Shown: positions 32,062-39,549 of the stretch, in pieces
How the letters are laid out: the number at the start of each line of letters is the position of its first letter
How positions within the stretch are numbered: the stretch's first letter is position 1
From: an uncultured beta proteobacterium
Lineage (GTDB): Bacteria > Pseudomonadota > Gammaproteobacteria > Burkholderiales > Rhodocyclaceae
Assembly: GCA_903848955.1 (NCBI GenBank)
Contig: CAINHS010000129.1
Location: 1 to 43,626 of the forward strand
DNA: 43,626 nt
Reading direction: 5' to 3'
Made by a program: the position numbers and the translations under genes
The notes under the pieces: generated by a model
The model's database searches: none
Seen by the model: the letters and a program-made list of their open reading frames with translations, nothing else
What the model was told of the DNA's origin: nothing

Positions 32062-33012
32062 TCAGTCTGCTTCAAGCGCAGGCTCTTGCGCCAACATGAT
32101 TATGTCATCGGGCGTGATGCCGAAAGTCTGCAGCACGAGCTGTTCGCCGGGTTCCCAGTCCGGGCAAAGGCCGCCGCCCGAGCGGACCATGGCTATCTGC
32201 TCCATCAGCAGGCCGAAGGCCACCAGCTTGCGGTTGGCGGGCTCGGCTTCGCGGCGGCCCGAGGCCAGCTTTTCAAAATCGTGGTGGTACAGAATCGCCC
32301 GGCAGAAGGATTCCGGCAGGAGCCAGCCGCAGGCCAGCGCGTAGCCGACCCGGGCGTGACTGTAGCGGTACTCCGTCTGTTCGACGGTTGTCACCTGGAT
32401 TCCCGGCACATGCTCCAGCCGGTCGATGATATTTGCATAGTCGCCGAATTTCCTGATCATCACCGGCATGCCGCAGTCGCGAAACAACACGTAGGTATGG
32501 GCTTCGTCGAGGTCCAGGCCGGAGAGTCGCCGTGCCACCACCAGGGCAGCCGAAGCGAGGCCGGCGGACTTGTCCCAGAAGCGCTGCATCAGCGCGCTTC
32601 CGCCGGGCGGGAACGCCTGGCGCAGGATCAGTCCGGTAACCAGGTTGGCGCCGGCGCGCAAGCCGATGATCGACAGCGCCTGATGCGCGTTGGTGGCCTT
32701 GGTGCGCAGGCCGTAGAACGTCGAATTGACGAGTTTCAATAGCGACGCCGACAGGGCGATATCGCTGCCGATGAGGTCGGCCAGTTTGCGCATGTCGGGT
32801 TCCTGCCGGTGCATTTCGGCGGAGAAACGGCTGAGGATGGCGGGGCAGGGCGGAATGCCGATCTCGCGCGCCAGGCGATCAATGTCGTGCTCCTGCAGAC
32901 CGGGGTCAGTAACTTGTTCAGCCATTGAAGTGTTCAGGTCTCGTGTCTTGGCGCATGCTGTGGCGACTATGGCATCAACGTCAAATCCGGTTGTGGCTGC
33001 CAACTCTATCAT
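32062..33012 (-). CDS. HDOD-domain signalling protein
   Basis: Encodes 316 residues. HDOD core: IGIPPCPAILSRFSAEMHRQEPDM, LIGSDIALSASLLKLVNSTFYG, HQALSIIGLRAGANLV, and later a conserved DEAHTYVLFRDCGMPVMI. HDOD proteins lack the HD catalytic metal site and serve as scaffolds in second-messenger signalling. The ATG at 33012 has AAAGG upstream. A later ATG (MAEQVTD) has none. It is divergent from the iron operon. Confidence 0.85.
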   Translation of the reverse strand: MIELAATTGFDVDAIVATACAKTRDLNTSMAEQVTDPGLQEHDIDRLAREIGIPPCPAILSRFSAEMHRQEPDMRKLADLIGSDIALSASLLKLVNSTFYGLRTKATNAHQALSIIGLRAGANLVTGLILRQAFPPGGSALMQRFWDKSAGLASAALVVARRLSGLDLDEAHTYVLFRDCGMPVMIRKFGDYANIIDRLEHVPGIQVTTVEQTEYRYSHARVGYALACGWLLPESFCRAILYHHDFEKLASGRREAEPANRKLVAFGLLMEQIAMVRSGGGLCPDWEPGEQLVLQTFGITPDDIIMLAQEPALEAD

Positions 33013-33114
33013 TTGTCGGCCTTTTCCCGCTTCAATTGTGAACAATCGTGTCGCCGCCTGACGCCGGAACCCTGCGCCGGTTTGCCGGATCTGCGGCACG
33101 TGCGGCATAAATTC

Positions 33115-33149
33115 TTGACTCCGTAGATGCGAACGATTATCATTACCGC
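33115..33149 (+). promoter_or_regulatory. Promoter with Fur-box-like site for the iron operon
   Basis: TTGACT (33115-33120), 17 bases, and TATCAT (33138-33143). Overlapping the -10 is GATTATCATTACC (33135-33147), close to the right half of the Fur consensus GATAATCATTATC, with partial symmetry to the left. Fur with iron would block RNA polymerase here. The genes after it encode iron uptake, which supports the reading. Confidence 0.65.
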
Positions 33150-33160
33150 AAGGAGATGCC

Positions 33161-33478
33161 ATGAACCGACTCGTTGCCCTGCTTGCCCTGCTTCCCTTGT
33201 CCGTCCCTGCCGCGGAAATAGAAATCGCGCTCGCCATTCGCGACCACCGCTTTGAACCTGCGGAGGTCCGCGTTCCCGCGGGGCAAAAGGTAAAACTGGT
33301 GGTGCACAATCAGGATTCCAGCCCCGAGGAATTCGAGAGTCATGCACTCAACCGCGAAAAGCTTATCGCCCCGGGAAGCAAAGCCAGTATATTTATCGGC
33401 CCCCTGAGTGCGGGTCGTTACGCATTCTTCGGTGAATTTCATGACAAGACGGCGCGCGGCGCCATCGTTGCGGAGTGA
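33161..33478 (+). CDS. Exported cupredoxin-like protein of an iron transport operon
   Basis: Encodes 105 residues. Signal peptide MNRLVALLALLPLSVPA, then AEIEIALAIRDHRFEPAEVRVPAGQKVKLVVHN, the cupredoxin_1 start, and a closing GRYAFFGEFHDKTARGAIV. It resembles the cupredoxin part of EfeO and the small partner of FTR1 permeases. It may oxidise or carry Fe(II)/Cu to the permease. AAGGAG is at 33150. Seven bases separate it from the permease gene. Confidence 0.88.
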   Translation: MNRLVALLALLPLSVPAAEIEIALAIRDHRFEPAEVRVPAGQKVKLVVHNQDSSPEEFESHALNREKLIAPGSKASIFIGPLSAGRYAFFGEFHDKTARGAIVAE

Positions 33479-33484
33479 CGTCAA

Positions 33485-34309
33485 ATGCTAGGCGCAGCCA
33501 TCATCGTTTTTCGCGAAGCCCTGGAAGCGGCTCTGATCATCGGCATTGTCGCCGCCGCGACGCGCAACCTGCCGGCGCGCAATTCCTGGCTGACGGCGGG
33601 CCTCGGCGCCGGCCTCGGCGGCTCGCTGCTCGTCGCCTTGCTGACCGGACAGATCGCCGAACTGGCGGCGGGCATCGGCCAGGAACTGTTCAACGCCGGC
33701 ATCCTCGGCCTGGCCGCAGCGATGCTGGCCTGGCACAACATCTGGATGGCACGGCATGGCATGGAACTGGCCGGCAATGCCAAACGCATGGGCCGGGACG
33801 TCACCTCCGGCACCCGGGAAATGTCGGCGCTGGCAGCGGTGGTGGCGCTGGCCATTCTGCGCGAGGGTTCCGAGACCGCACTGTTCCTCTATGGACTCCT
33901 GACCGGCGGTGAGGAAACCGTCGCCAGCGTGGTCGGCGGCGGGGCCATCGGCCTGCTGTCCGGCGCGCTGGCAGGTTACGGGCTCTACGCCGGCTTCGTG
34001 CGCATTCCGGCGCGGCTGTTCTTTTCCGCCACCAGCGCCCTGATCCTTCTTCTGGCGGCCGCCATGGCCAGTCAGGCGGCGCGCTTCCTGGTCCAGGCGG
34101 ATCTCCTTCCCAGCCTCGCCGATCCGCTTTGGGATCTGTCCTGGCTGCTCGATGACAGGTCGATTTCCGGCCGCTTCCTGCATGCCCTGGTCGGCTATGA
34201 AGCCAGGCCATCCGGTGTCCAGGCGGCGTTCTACGCCGCGACCCTGGTGCTCGTCCTCGCCGGCATGCGCCTCTCCCGTATCCGGCCGCGATTGCCGGCG
34301 CCCGGCTGA
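33485..34309 (+). CDS. FTR1-family iron permease
   Basis: Encodes 274 residues with about seven helices. The two iron-binding REGLE-type motifs are present: FREALEAALIIG at 9-20 and LREGSETALFLYG at about 124-136. The family imports iron in an oxidation-coupled way in fungi, or with EfeO/B or P19-type partners in bacteria. Its place between a cupredoxin and an outer membrane protein, behind a Fur-like site, fits iron uptake. Confidence 0.94.
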   Translation: MLGAAIIVFREALEAALIIGIVAAATRNLPARNSWLTAGLGAGLGGSLLVALLTGQIAELAAGIGQELFNAGILGLAAAMLAWHNIWMARHGMELAGNAKRMGRDVTSGTREMSALAAVVALAILREGSETALFLYGLLTGGEETVASVVGGGAIGLLSGALAGYGLYAGFVRIPARLFFSATSALILLLAAAMASQAARFLVQADLLPSLADPLWDLSWLLDDRSISGRFLHALVGYEARPSGVQAAFYAATLVLVLAGMRLSRIRPRLPAPG

Positions 34310-34320
34310 AAGTGACCTGT

Positions 34321-35055
34321 ATGAAAATTAACCTGCCGCGCCTGGCTGCCGCGCTCCTGCTGGCCCCGCTGTCTGCGGTGGCGGGGCCGGCGGACTATGT
34401 CCATACGCCGAATGTCGACTACGGCGAAAGGGAAATCGACTTCAACCTGGGAAGCTCACGCAAGGGCGCAGACCCCTCCCAGGCAGCTGCCACCATCGGC
34501 GTCGGCTACGGTGTCAGCGAATGGTGGTTCACCGAGGTCAATCTGAAGTACAAGCGCGAAAACAACGACCCGGCAAAATACGATGCCGTCGAGTGGGAAA
34601 ACAAGTTTCAGCTTACCGAGACCGGAAAGTATCCCGTCGATGTCGGCTTTCTGATCGAAGTCGAGCGCCCCCGGATCCATGCGGAAGGTTGGGAGGTGAC
34701 ATGGGGGCCTCTATTCCAGACCGACTTCGGCAGGCTTCAGCTCAATGCCAACCTGCTTTTCCAACGCAGCCACCGGGCGGAGACTCCCGGTGACACCAAT
34801 TTGCTCTACCAGTGGCAAGCCAAGTATCGATGGCTTCCGCAGTTTGAATTCGGATTTCAAGGCTTCGCCGAGATGGGCCCGTGGAACCACTGGGCACCGG
34901 CGAATGAGCGCGCTCACAGCGCGGGTCCGGCCGTCTTCGGCAAGTTGCCTGTCACCGAGCACCAGTCCATCAAATACAACGCCGCCTGGCTGCTGGCGAC
35001 CTCGTCGGCAGCCCGCGACCACACCGTGCGACTGCAGCTCGAATACGAATTCTGA
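34321..35055 (+). CDS. Outer membrane beta-barrel-like protein of the iron operon
   Basis: Encodes 244 residues. Signal peptide MKINLPRLAAALLLAPLSAVAG. The mature chain is alternating beta strands ending in LQLEYEF, the C-terminal aromatic needed for barrel insertion. No TonB box, so a passive channel is more likely than a receptor. I recall unnamed homologues described as transporter or copper-related proteins next to FTR1 genes. Start: the ATG at 34321 gives a clean signal peptide; an in-frame GTG nine bases upstream is less likely. Ligand unknown. Confidence 0.7.
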   Translation: MKINLPRLAAALLLAPLSAVAGPADYVHTPNVDYGEREIDFNLGSSRKGADPSQAAATIGVGYGVSEWWFTEVNLKYKRENNDPAKYDAVEWENKFQLTETGKYPVDVGFLIEVERPRIHAEGWEVTWGPLFQTDFGRLQLNANLLFQRSHRAETPGDTNLLYQWQAKYRWLPQFEFGFQGFAEMGPWNHWAPANERAHSAGPAVFGKLPVTEHQSIKYNAAWLLATSSAARDHTVRLQLEYEF

Positions 35056-35122
35056 AACAGCCGCAACTTGCCCGGTCGCCGGTTGTTCGCGCCGGTCGGC
35101 GGCGGCAGGAAGCGCCGTACGG

Positions 35123-35710
35123 TCATTTGCCCGTCTGCTGCCGGGCGCTCAACTCATCCGTCGTATTGATGTTGCTGAAGGCTTCGGCCTCGTCGTCGAA
35201 GCCGACTTCGACGACATTGAGCGACGCCAGCCACAGGCCCACTTTGCGGTCGCCGGATGCGAGAAAGGCGTCGAGCGTCGGCAAAATATCCCGACGCACC
35301 ATGCAGAACGTCCGCTGCACCTGGCTGCCGGTGCGCGCTACGGCGAGTTCGGCGCCATCCCGCACCATGCCATCGCTCAATCGCTGCACCAGATCGGTCG
35401 GCAACAACGGCGAATCGCAGGGCACGGCTACCAGGAACCGGGTCGTCGTATGCGCCAGCGCGGTTTGCAGTCCGGCCAGAGGGCCGAGGAAACCGGTGGC
35501 ACTGTCGGCGAGTACGGTGCAGCCGAATTGACGATAGCGCGGCAGGTTGCGATTGGCACTGATCAGGACAGTGCCGACTTGCGGCGCCAGACGTTCCAGC
35601 ACCCACTGCACCAGCGGCCGCCCTCCCAGCTCCTGCAGGCCCTTGTCGACACCGCCCATGCGCTGCCCGCGGCCGCCGGCGAGCACGACTCCGGTGATCT
35701 GCTCCTTCAT
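35123..35710 (-). CDS. mobA: Molybdenum cofactor guanylyltransferase
   Basis: Encodes 195 residues. LAGGRGQRMGGVDKGLQELGGRPL is the nucleotide-binding motif of MobA; VAVPCDSPLLPTDL carries the metal-binding Asp; and FSNINTTDEL closes the chain. It joins GMP to molybdopterin for the bis-MGD cofactor. The adjacent iorAB-type enzyme would use the cytosine form instead, made by MocA, so this gene serves other enzymes, unless the family assignment is off. The start overlaps the stop of the zinc-ribbon gene. Confidence 0.92.
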   Translation of the reverse strand: MKEQITGVVLAGGRGQRMGGVDKGLQELGGRPLVQWVLERLAPQVGTVLISANRNLPRYRQFGCTVLADSATGFLGPLAGLQTALAHTTTRFLVAVPCDSPLLPTDLVQRLSDGMVRDGAELAVARTGSQVQRTFCMVRRDILPTLDAFLASGDRKVGLWLASLNVVEVGFDDEAEAFSNINTTDELSARQQTGK

Positions 35711-36423
35711 CACCACAGCATGTCCCCGACCATGGCGATGCCGTCCAGCAGCAGGTCGCCGACGTCAGCCTCGAGCAGGCTGCTGCGCTGGTGCTGGTAC
35801 CGGCTGCGCTCATGTTCGCGGACCAGTATCGCCTCTGCCAGCAGCGCCGGCTCGGGCGCCGCCGCCTGCCTGGCGGCGGCCTGCTGGTAGCCGGCCAGCG
35901 CCTGCTCGACCGCCTGCGTGTCGAGGATCGCAATCGGCGCGCGACAGTGGCTGCAGGCGCTTTCCCGGCGGATATCCACAGCTGCGCCGCAACCCGTGCA
36001 GCGCACCGCGCCGATGCGGACCTTTAGCTGGTCGAGCTCGGCGCCGCTCAGCTGGCGCACGAAGCCCTTCTCGATCATGAACTGGGAAAAGCTGACGAAG
36101 CGGCCATGCCGGGCGCAACTCATGTAGTTGAACAGCCCGCTTTTGACGCGGTCCTGAACATGGAGCAGGCGCTCGCTGCAGCGCGGACAGCGCAACGGGC
36201 TGGCCAGTGCCAGGCTCAGGTCGTCGCGATGCTCGTGGATCAGCTTGAACAGCCCGATGACACCGGCCGGCGCCAGGTGCAGGCTTTCGTGCTCGTCGAA
36301 CCAGATACCCTGGCAGGCGAAGCACAGGTCGAGCTCGACCTCGCCGCCGGTCTTGCGCGCGAAGCCCTGCGCAGTCATGGGCGCCCGGCAGGAAGGGCAG
36401 CGGCAGATGCGGGTCGCAGGCAT
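35710..36423 (-). CDS. Zinc-ribbon protein with three Cys clusters
   Basis: Encodes 237 residues. It has three metal-binding regions: RCPSCRAPM and LDLCFACQGIWFDEHES (a TFIIB-type zinc ribbon, 9-48), RCPRCSERL with a later SCARHG, and RCTGCGAAVDI with SACSHCRAPI. The tail is helical and Ala/Gln-rich (QQAAARQAAAPEPALLAEA). The ribbon with C-x-x-C-x-G-x-WFDxxE belongs to a family of unknown function. It lies between a DsrE-like gene and mobA with five-base and zero spacing, so it probably acts with them. Confidence 0.75.
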   Translation of the reverse strand: MPATRICRCPSCRAPMTAQGFARKTGGEVELDLCFACQGIWFDEHESLHLAPAGVIGLFKLIHEHRDDLSLALASPLRCPRCSERLLHVQDRVKSGLFNYMSCARHGRFVSFSQFMIEKGFVRQLSGAELDQLKVRIGAVRCTGCGAAVDIRRESACSHCRAPIAILDTQAVEQALAGYQQAAARQAAAPEPALLAEAILVREHERSRYQHQRSSLLEADVGDLLLDGIAMVGDMLW

Positions 36424-36428
36424 CGGCT

Positions 36429-36815
36429 TCAGAACACCAGCGTCGCCCATTCCGGGTCGAGTGTGCGGGCGACAAAAGCGCTGGCGGCGACTGTGCCGCC
36501 GTATTCGGCGATCAAGGCTTCGTCCTTGCCCACCAGCGCGCCCATGGCCATGGCGCAGGCGCGAAAGGCGACATCGAGATTTGCCGCCTGCCTCATCATG
36601 TTGTAGATCGAGGTGTCGACGCCCGGCCAGGGCCGCAGCGAATCGGCGACGCCGGCCACCAGCAGGCGCACGGTGGGGCCGGCGAAATGAATCTCGACCT
36701 CGCAGTCGAATGCCGCCGCAGCCGCGGCGTGTACGAAGGGCGTGGCGCACAGCTGGGGCTGCTCCGCGGTCGCCGACCAGAGCAGGATGGCGAGCTTGCG
36801 GCGCTGTCCGCTCAC
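36429..36815 (-). CDS. DsrE-like protein
   Basis: Encodes 128 residues. Starts with RKLAILLWSATAEQPQLCATPFVHAAAAAAFDCEVEIHFAG, an alpha/beta Rossmann-type DsrE/YchN pattern. The single Cys near residue 88 (FRACAMAMG) aligns roughly with the active Cys of DsrE-type sulfur carriers, where sulfane sulfur is held. It overlaps the lipoyl-carrier gene by four bases. Identification is moderate because DsrE proteins vary widely. Confidence 0.7.
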   Translation of the reverse strand: MSGQRRKLAILLWSATAEQPQLCATPFVHAAAAAAFDCEVEIHFAGPTVRLLVAGVADSLRPWPGVDTSIYNMMRQAANLDVAFRACAMAMGALVGKDEALIAEYGGTVAASAFVARTLDPEWATLVF

Positions 36816-37243
36816 AGAAATTCCGCCGCCGGTTCAACGCGCCTGACGTGGGCGCGGTAGGCCGCCGCATCGACCAGTCTGCCGCGTTCCGCCTCCCACG
36901 CCGTGGGCCGGCCGCGCACCATCCAGCCGGCGTCATAGGGATCGCCATTGAGGATGGCGGGGCGCTCCTCGGCCGCCTCGTTGGCCTCCAGCAGCAAAAA
37001 GGACACCGGTGCATGCACGGCAAGCACGGTCTTGGCGCATTCCACGGTGCCCAGCCCGCGCTCCCGGCTCACTTCGGCGCCCTTCGGTTTGGCCGTGAAG
37101 CCGATGATCTCGCCCGCCAGAAACAGGCCGAAGCTGCTGGCACCGATCAGCACCTCAGCGCCGTCGGGCCGTACCCACATGTCGTATTGCGCATCGTAGA
37201 GCAGATCGCCGGGGATATGGCCGATGAATGTTTTCCGCGTCAA
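36812..37243 (-). CDS. GcvH-like lipoyl carrier protein
   Basis: Encodes 143 residues from a TTG with GGAGGAA upstream. The H-protein core is seen in VLIGASSFGLFLAGEIIGFTAKP, then GTVECAKTVLAVHAPVS, with Lys71 at the lipoylation position, and NGDPYDAGWM. Genuine glycine-cleavage genes gcvT and gcvP are absent. The neighbours are DsrE-like and zinc-ribbon proteins. GcvH-like proteins with lipoate carry sulfur or C1 groups in sulfur-oxidising and other pathways (for example LbpA). A sulfur relay role is an inference. An in-frame extension upstream looks non-coding. Confidence 0.8.
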   Translation of the reverse strand: MTRKTFIGHIPGDLLYDAQYDMWVRPDGAEVLIGASSFGLFLAGEIIGFTAKPKGAEVSRERGLGTVECAKTVLAVHAPVSFLLLEANEAAEERPAILNGDPYDAGWMVRGRPTAWEAERGRLVDAAAYRAHVRRVEPAAEFL

Positions 37244-37369
37244 GCCAGTTCCTCCGCCGGGCGGCGTCCGATCGCGCCGAGGCCGCAGCCGCCGCCAGAC
37301 CGGTGACGCAGCGTGCGCCGGACTTTCATGAGCCTTCAGCACCGGCCGGCACAAGCACCCCCGATGGAC

Positions 37370-37774
37370 TCACTCTTCGACTTCCGGATCCTCGATAAAA
37401 CTGAAGTCACGGATCGAGATGACGCCAACAATCTTCTTCTTCCCGTCCAGAACCGGAAGATGGCGGATCTGGTTCTCGGACATGAGCCGGATGGCTTCCG
37501 GCTCGGTCATCTTCAATGTGGCGAAGAGAATCCGGTCATGCTCGACCATGATGTCGCTGACCTTGGTTGCCTTAGAGGTGCGTCCTTGCAGCACTACCTT
37601 GCGGGCGTAGTCCTTTTCCGAGACTATGCCGACCAGCTTTCCGTTTTGCATGACGAGCAGGGCGCTGACGTCGTGCTCCTCCATCTGTACCAAGGCGTCA
37701 TGCACAGAATCCGTCGAACCGATCGAAATGATCCTGCCTTTCCGCGATCCAAGAATGTCAGAAACGGTTCTCAT
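37370..37774 (-). CDS. CBS-domain pair protein
   Basis: Encodes 134 residues forming two CBS modules (about 8-60 and 72-128): VHDALVQMEEHDVSALLVMQNGKLVGIVSEKDYARK, and later RLMSENQIRHLPVLDGKKKIVGVISIRDF. Such stand-alone pairs bind AMP, ATP, SAM or NADH-type ligands and modulate partners. Divergent from the cyclic-nucleotide-binding gene 200 bases away. Confidence 0.93.
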   Translation of the reverse strand: MRTVSDILGSRKGRIISIGSTDSVHDALVQMEEHDVSALLVMQNGKLVGIVSEKDYARKVVLQGRTSKATKVSDIMVEHDRILFATLKMTEPEAIRLMSENQIRHLPVLDGKKKIVGVISIRDFSFIEDPEVEE

Positions 37775-37974
37775 GATTTCTCCTGTTCTGGAATGGTTGA
37801 TGGAAATGAATCACGGCCAGTATTACTGAGTTGTGCCGTCGCAGTCAATCGCCGGTTGCCAGCGGCAGGAAGGCTTGCGCGGCGGGCAGGCCGGTGGATA
37901 GAGATGGCCGCCGTTTACCGCACCGGGAGCGTCGACTAGACTCGGCCGCTGACATGTTCGCTTAAAGAGACCTT

Positions 37975-38358
37975 ATGGACGGGCTTGATGATTCGGGACT
38001 GACCCGCTTTCTGCGGGTGTATGAGCCGGCGCAGAGCATTTTCCGGGAGGGAGACCCGGGGGATGTCATGTACGTCGTTCATGACGGCCTGGTGGAGATC
38101 CACAAGGAAGGCGAAGCTGACGACATTGCGTATACGGCGCTGGGCAAGGGTGAATTCTTCGGTGAAATGGCGCTGGTGGACCAGAGTCCCCGATTCGCCA
38201 GCGCCACAGCGGGATCACAAGGAGCCAGGGTTCTCGCAATCGACAGCGGCCATTTTGTCTATCTGGTCAGTCAGCAGCCGGCTTTCGCGCTGATAGTCCT
38301 TCAAGTCATGGCGTCACGGCTGCGTTCCAACAGCGCGCAGCGGGAAGCCGTCAAATGA
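37975..38358 (+). CDS. Cyclic-nucleotide-binding domain protein
   Basis: Encodes 127 residues, a bare CNB domain: AQSIFREGDPGDVMYVVHDGLVEIHKEG, and the phosphate-binding cassette GEFFGEMALVDQSPRFASATAG (FGEMAL...PR-x-A-x-A), which suggests it can bind cAMP or cGMP. No DNA-binding domain, so it is probably a sensor or partner subunit. Its stop overlaps the next start (ATGA), so it is paired with the MBL/PilZ protein. Confidence 0.92.
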   Translation: MDGLDDSGLTRFLRVYEPAQSIFREGDPGDVMYVVHDGLVEIHKEGEADDIAYTALGKGEFFGEMALVDQSPRFASATAGSQGARVLAIDSGHFVYLVSQQPAFALIVLQVMASRLRSNSAQREAVK

Positions 38359-39437
38359 AGGTCAAGCGCGCCGGCGGCTCAATCGCCCGACTTGACGACG
38401 GGATATTTCTGATTCCTGGCGGCAAGTCCGGAGGCAGCAACGTATTTGTCCTGAAAGGGGAGCGCAAGATTGCGCTGATCGATACCGGGATGCCGCAGGA
38501 CCATGAGTTCATCTGTTCCTGTCTGGCTGAAATCGGCGTCGGCATTGATGATATCGGCATTGTGATATTGACCCACGAGCATATCGATCATGTCGGCGGC
38601 CTGCGCAACCTGCCCGCGCATGTGGTTGTGGCGGCGCATGGGCGTGCCGCCAACAAGCTGCAGCTCGACGATGACTTCTCGATGATGGCCGGCGCATTCA
38701 ACGTCGAAAAATCGGCCATCCATGTCGACATTCACCTGCAGGATGGTTCGCTGCTTGATCTTGGCGGGATCCGTCTGCGGGTGGTCTACGCGCCGGGGCA
38801 TTGTTCCGGCGCGATCTGCCTGTACGAGCCCGAGCGTGGCGCGATATTCACCGGGGATACGATTTTCGCCGGCGGAGTCCTGGGTGGAATCTTCGCCTCG
38901 GGCAATATCAGCGACTACATCAACAGTCTGGAGCGTCTGCGCGAGTTTCGCCTGGCGTCGATGTATCCGGGTCACGGGCGAATGTCGGCCAACCCGGCCG
39001 CGGATATGGACCGCGCCATCAAGGGCTCGGCCATGCTGATGAGCGATACGCGCAATCTGTTCGAGGCCATCAATGTCAAGGGTTCGTTCGACCGGATCAA
39101 GCAGGGGGCTGTCGACTATTCACGCCGGGCGGCCGAGCAGCGCAGGCACGGGCGCGTGCCGAGCGTTCTGAACGCTTTGCTCCACCTCGCTGATGCGGAC
39201 TACCCTGTCAGCGTCCATGACATTTCCATGGCAGGAGCACGACTTGATCGCGAGATTGCCGTCGCCAGAGGCGAAACGGTTCGCATGACTCTCGATGCCA
39301 TCGGCGAACTGGGCTGCGAGGTTGTCGCGCACATCGGCGGGCATACCCGCCTCAGGTTTGTGGATGCGGCGCCTGATCACCCGCAGCTGGCGGCCTGGCT
39401 GCGCGAAAACCGCAAGGGCGCAAAGCCGTCGCATTGA
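38355..39437 (+). CDS. Metallo-beta-lactamase-fold hydrolase fused to a PilZ domain
   Basis: Encodes 360 residues. Residues 1-220 are an MBL fold with ligands His74, His76, Asp78, His79 (LTHEHIDHVGG), His149 (APGHC), Asp168 (FTGDT) and His207 (YPGHG), probably a glyoxalase II-like or CoA/thioester hydrolase. Residues about 260-340 look like PilZ: R263xxxR267 and DISMAG (289-294), which together bind cyclic di-GMP. If so, the enzyme would be controlled by that messenger. It overlaps the CNB gene by four bases. Both domains read well, but their union is uncommon. Confidence 0.85.
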   Translation: MKVKRAGGSIARLDDGIFLIPGGKSGGSNVFVLKGERKIALIDTGMPQDHEFICSCLAEIGVGIDDIGIVILTHEHIDHVGGLRNLPAHVVVAAHGRAANKLQLDDDFSMMAGAFNVEKSAIHVDIHLQDGSLLDLGGIRLRVVYAPGHCSGAICLYEPERGAIFTGDTIFAGGVLGGIFASGNISDYINSLERLREFRLASMYPGHGRMSANPAADMDRAIKGSAMLMSDTRNLFEAINVKGSFDRIKQGAVDYSRRAAEQRRHGRVPSVLNALLHLADADYPVSVHDISMAGARLDREIAVARGETVRMTLDAIGELGCEVVAHIGGHTRLRFVDAAPDHPQLAAWLRENRKGAKPSH

Positions 39438-39549
39438 TAGGTTCCGGCAGGCGGCAGGCGGTCCGCGCACGGTGCGGCGGCTTGTGCCGGCGACGTCCGC
39501 CAACAACCGGCCGTCATGTTCGCACAGCGATTGAATTGATGCGATTAGA

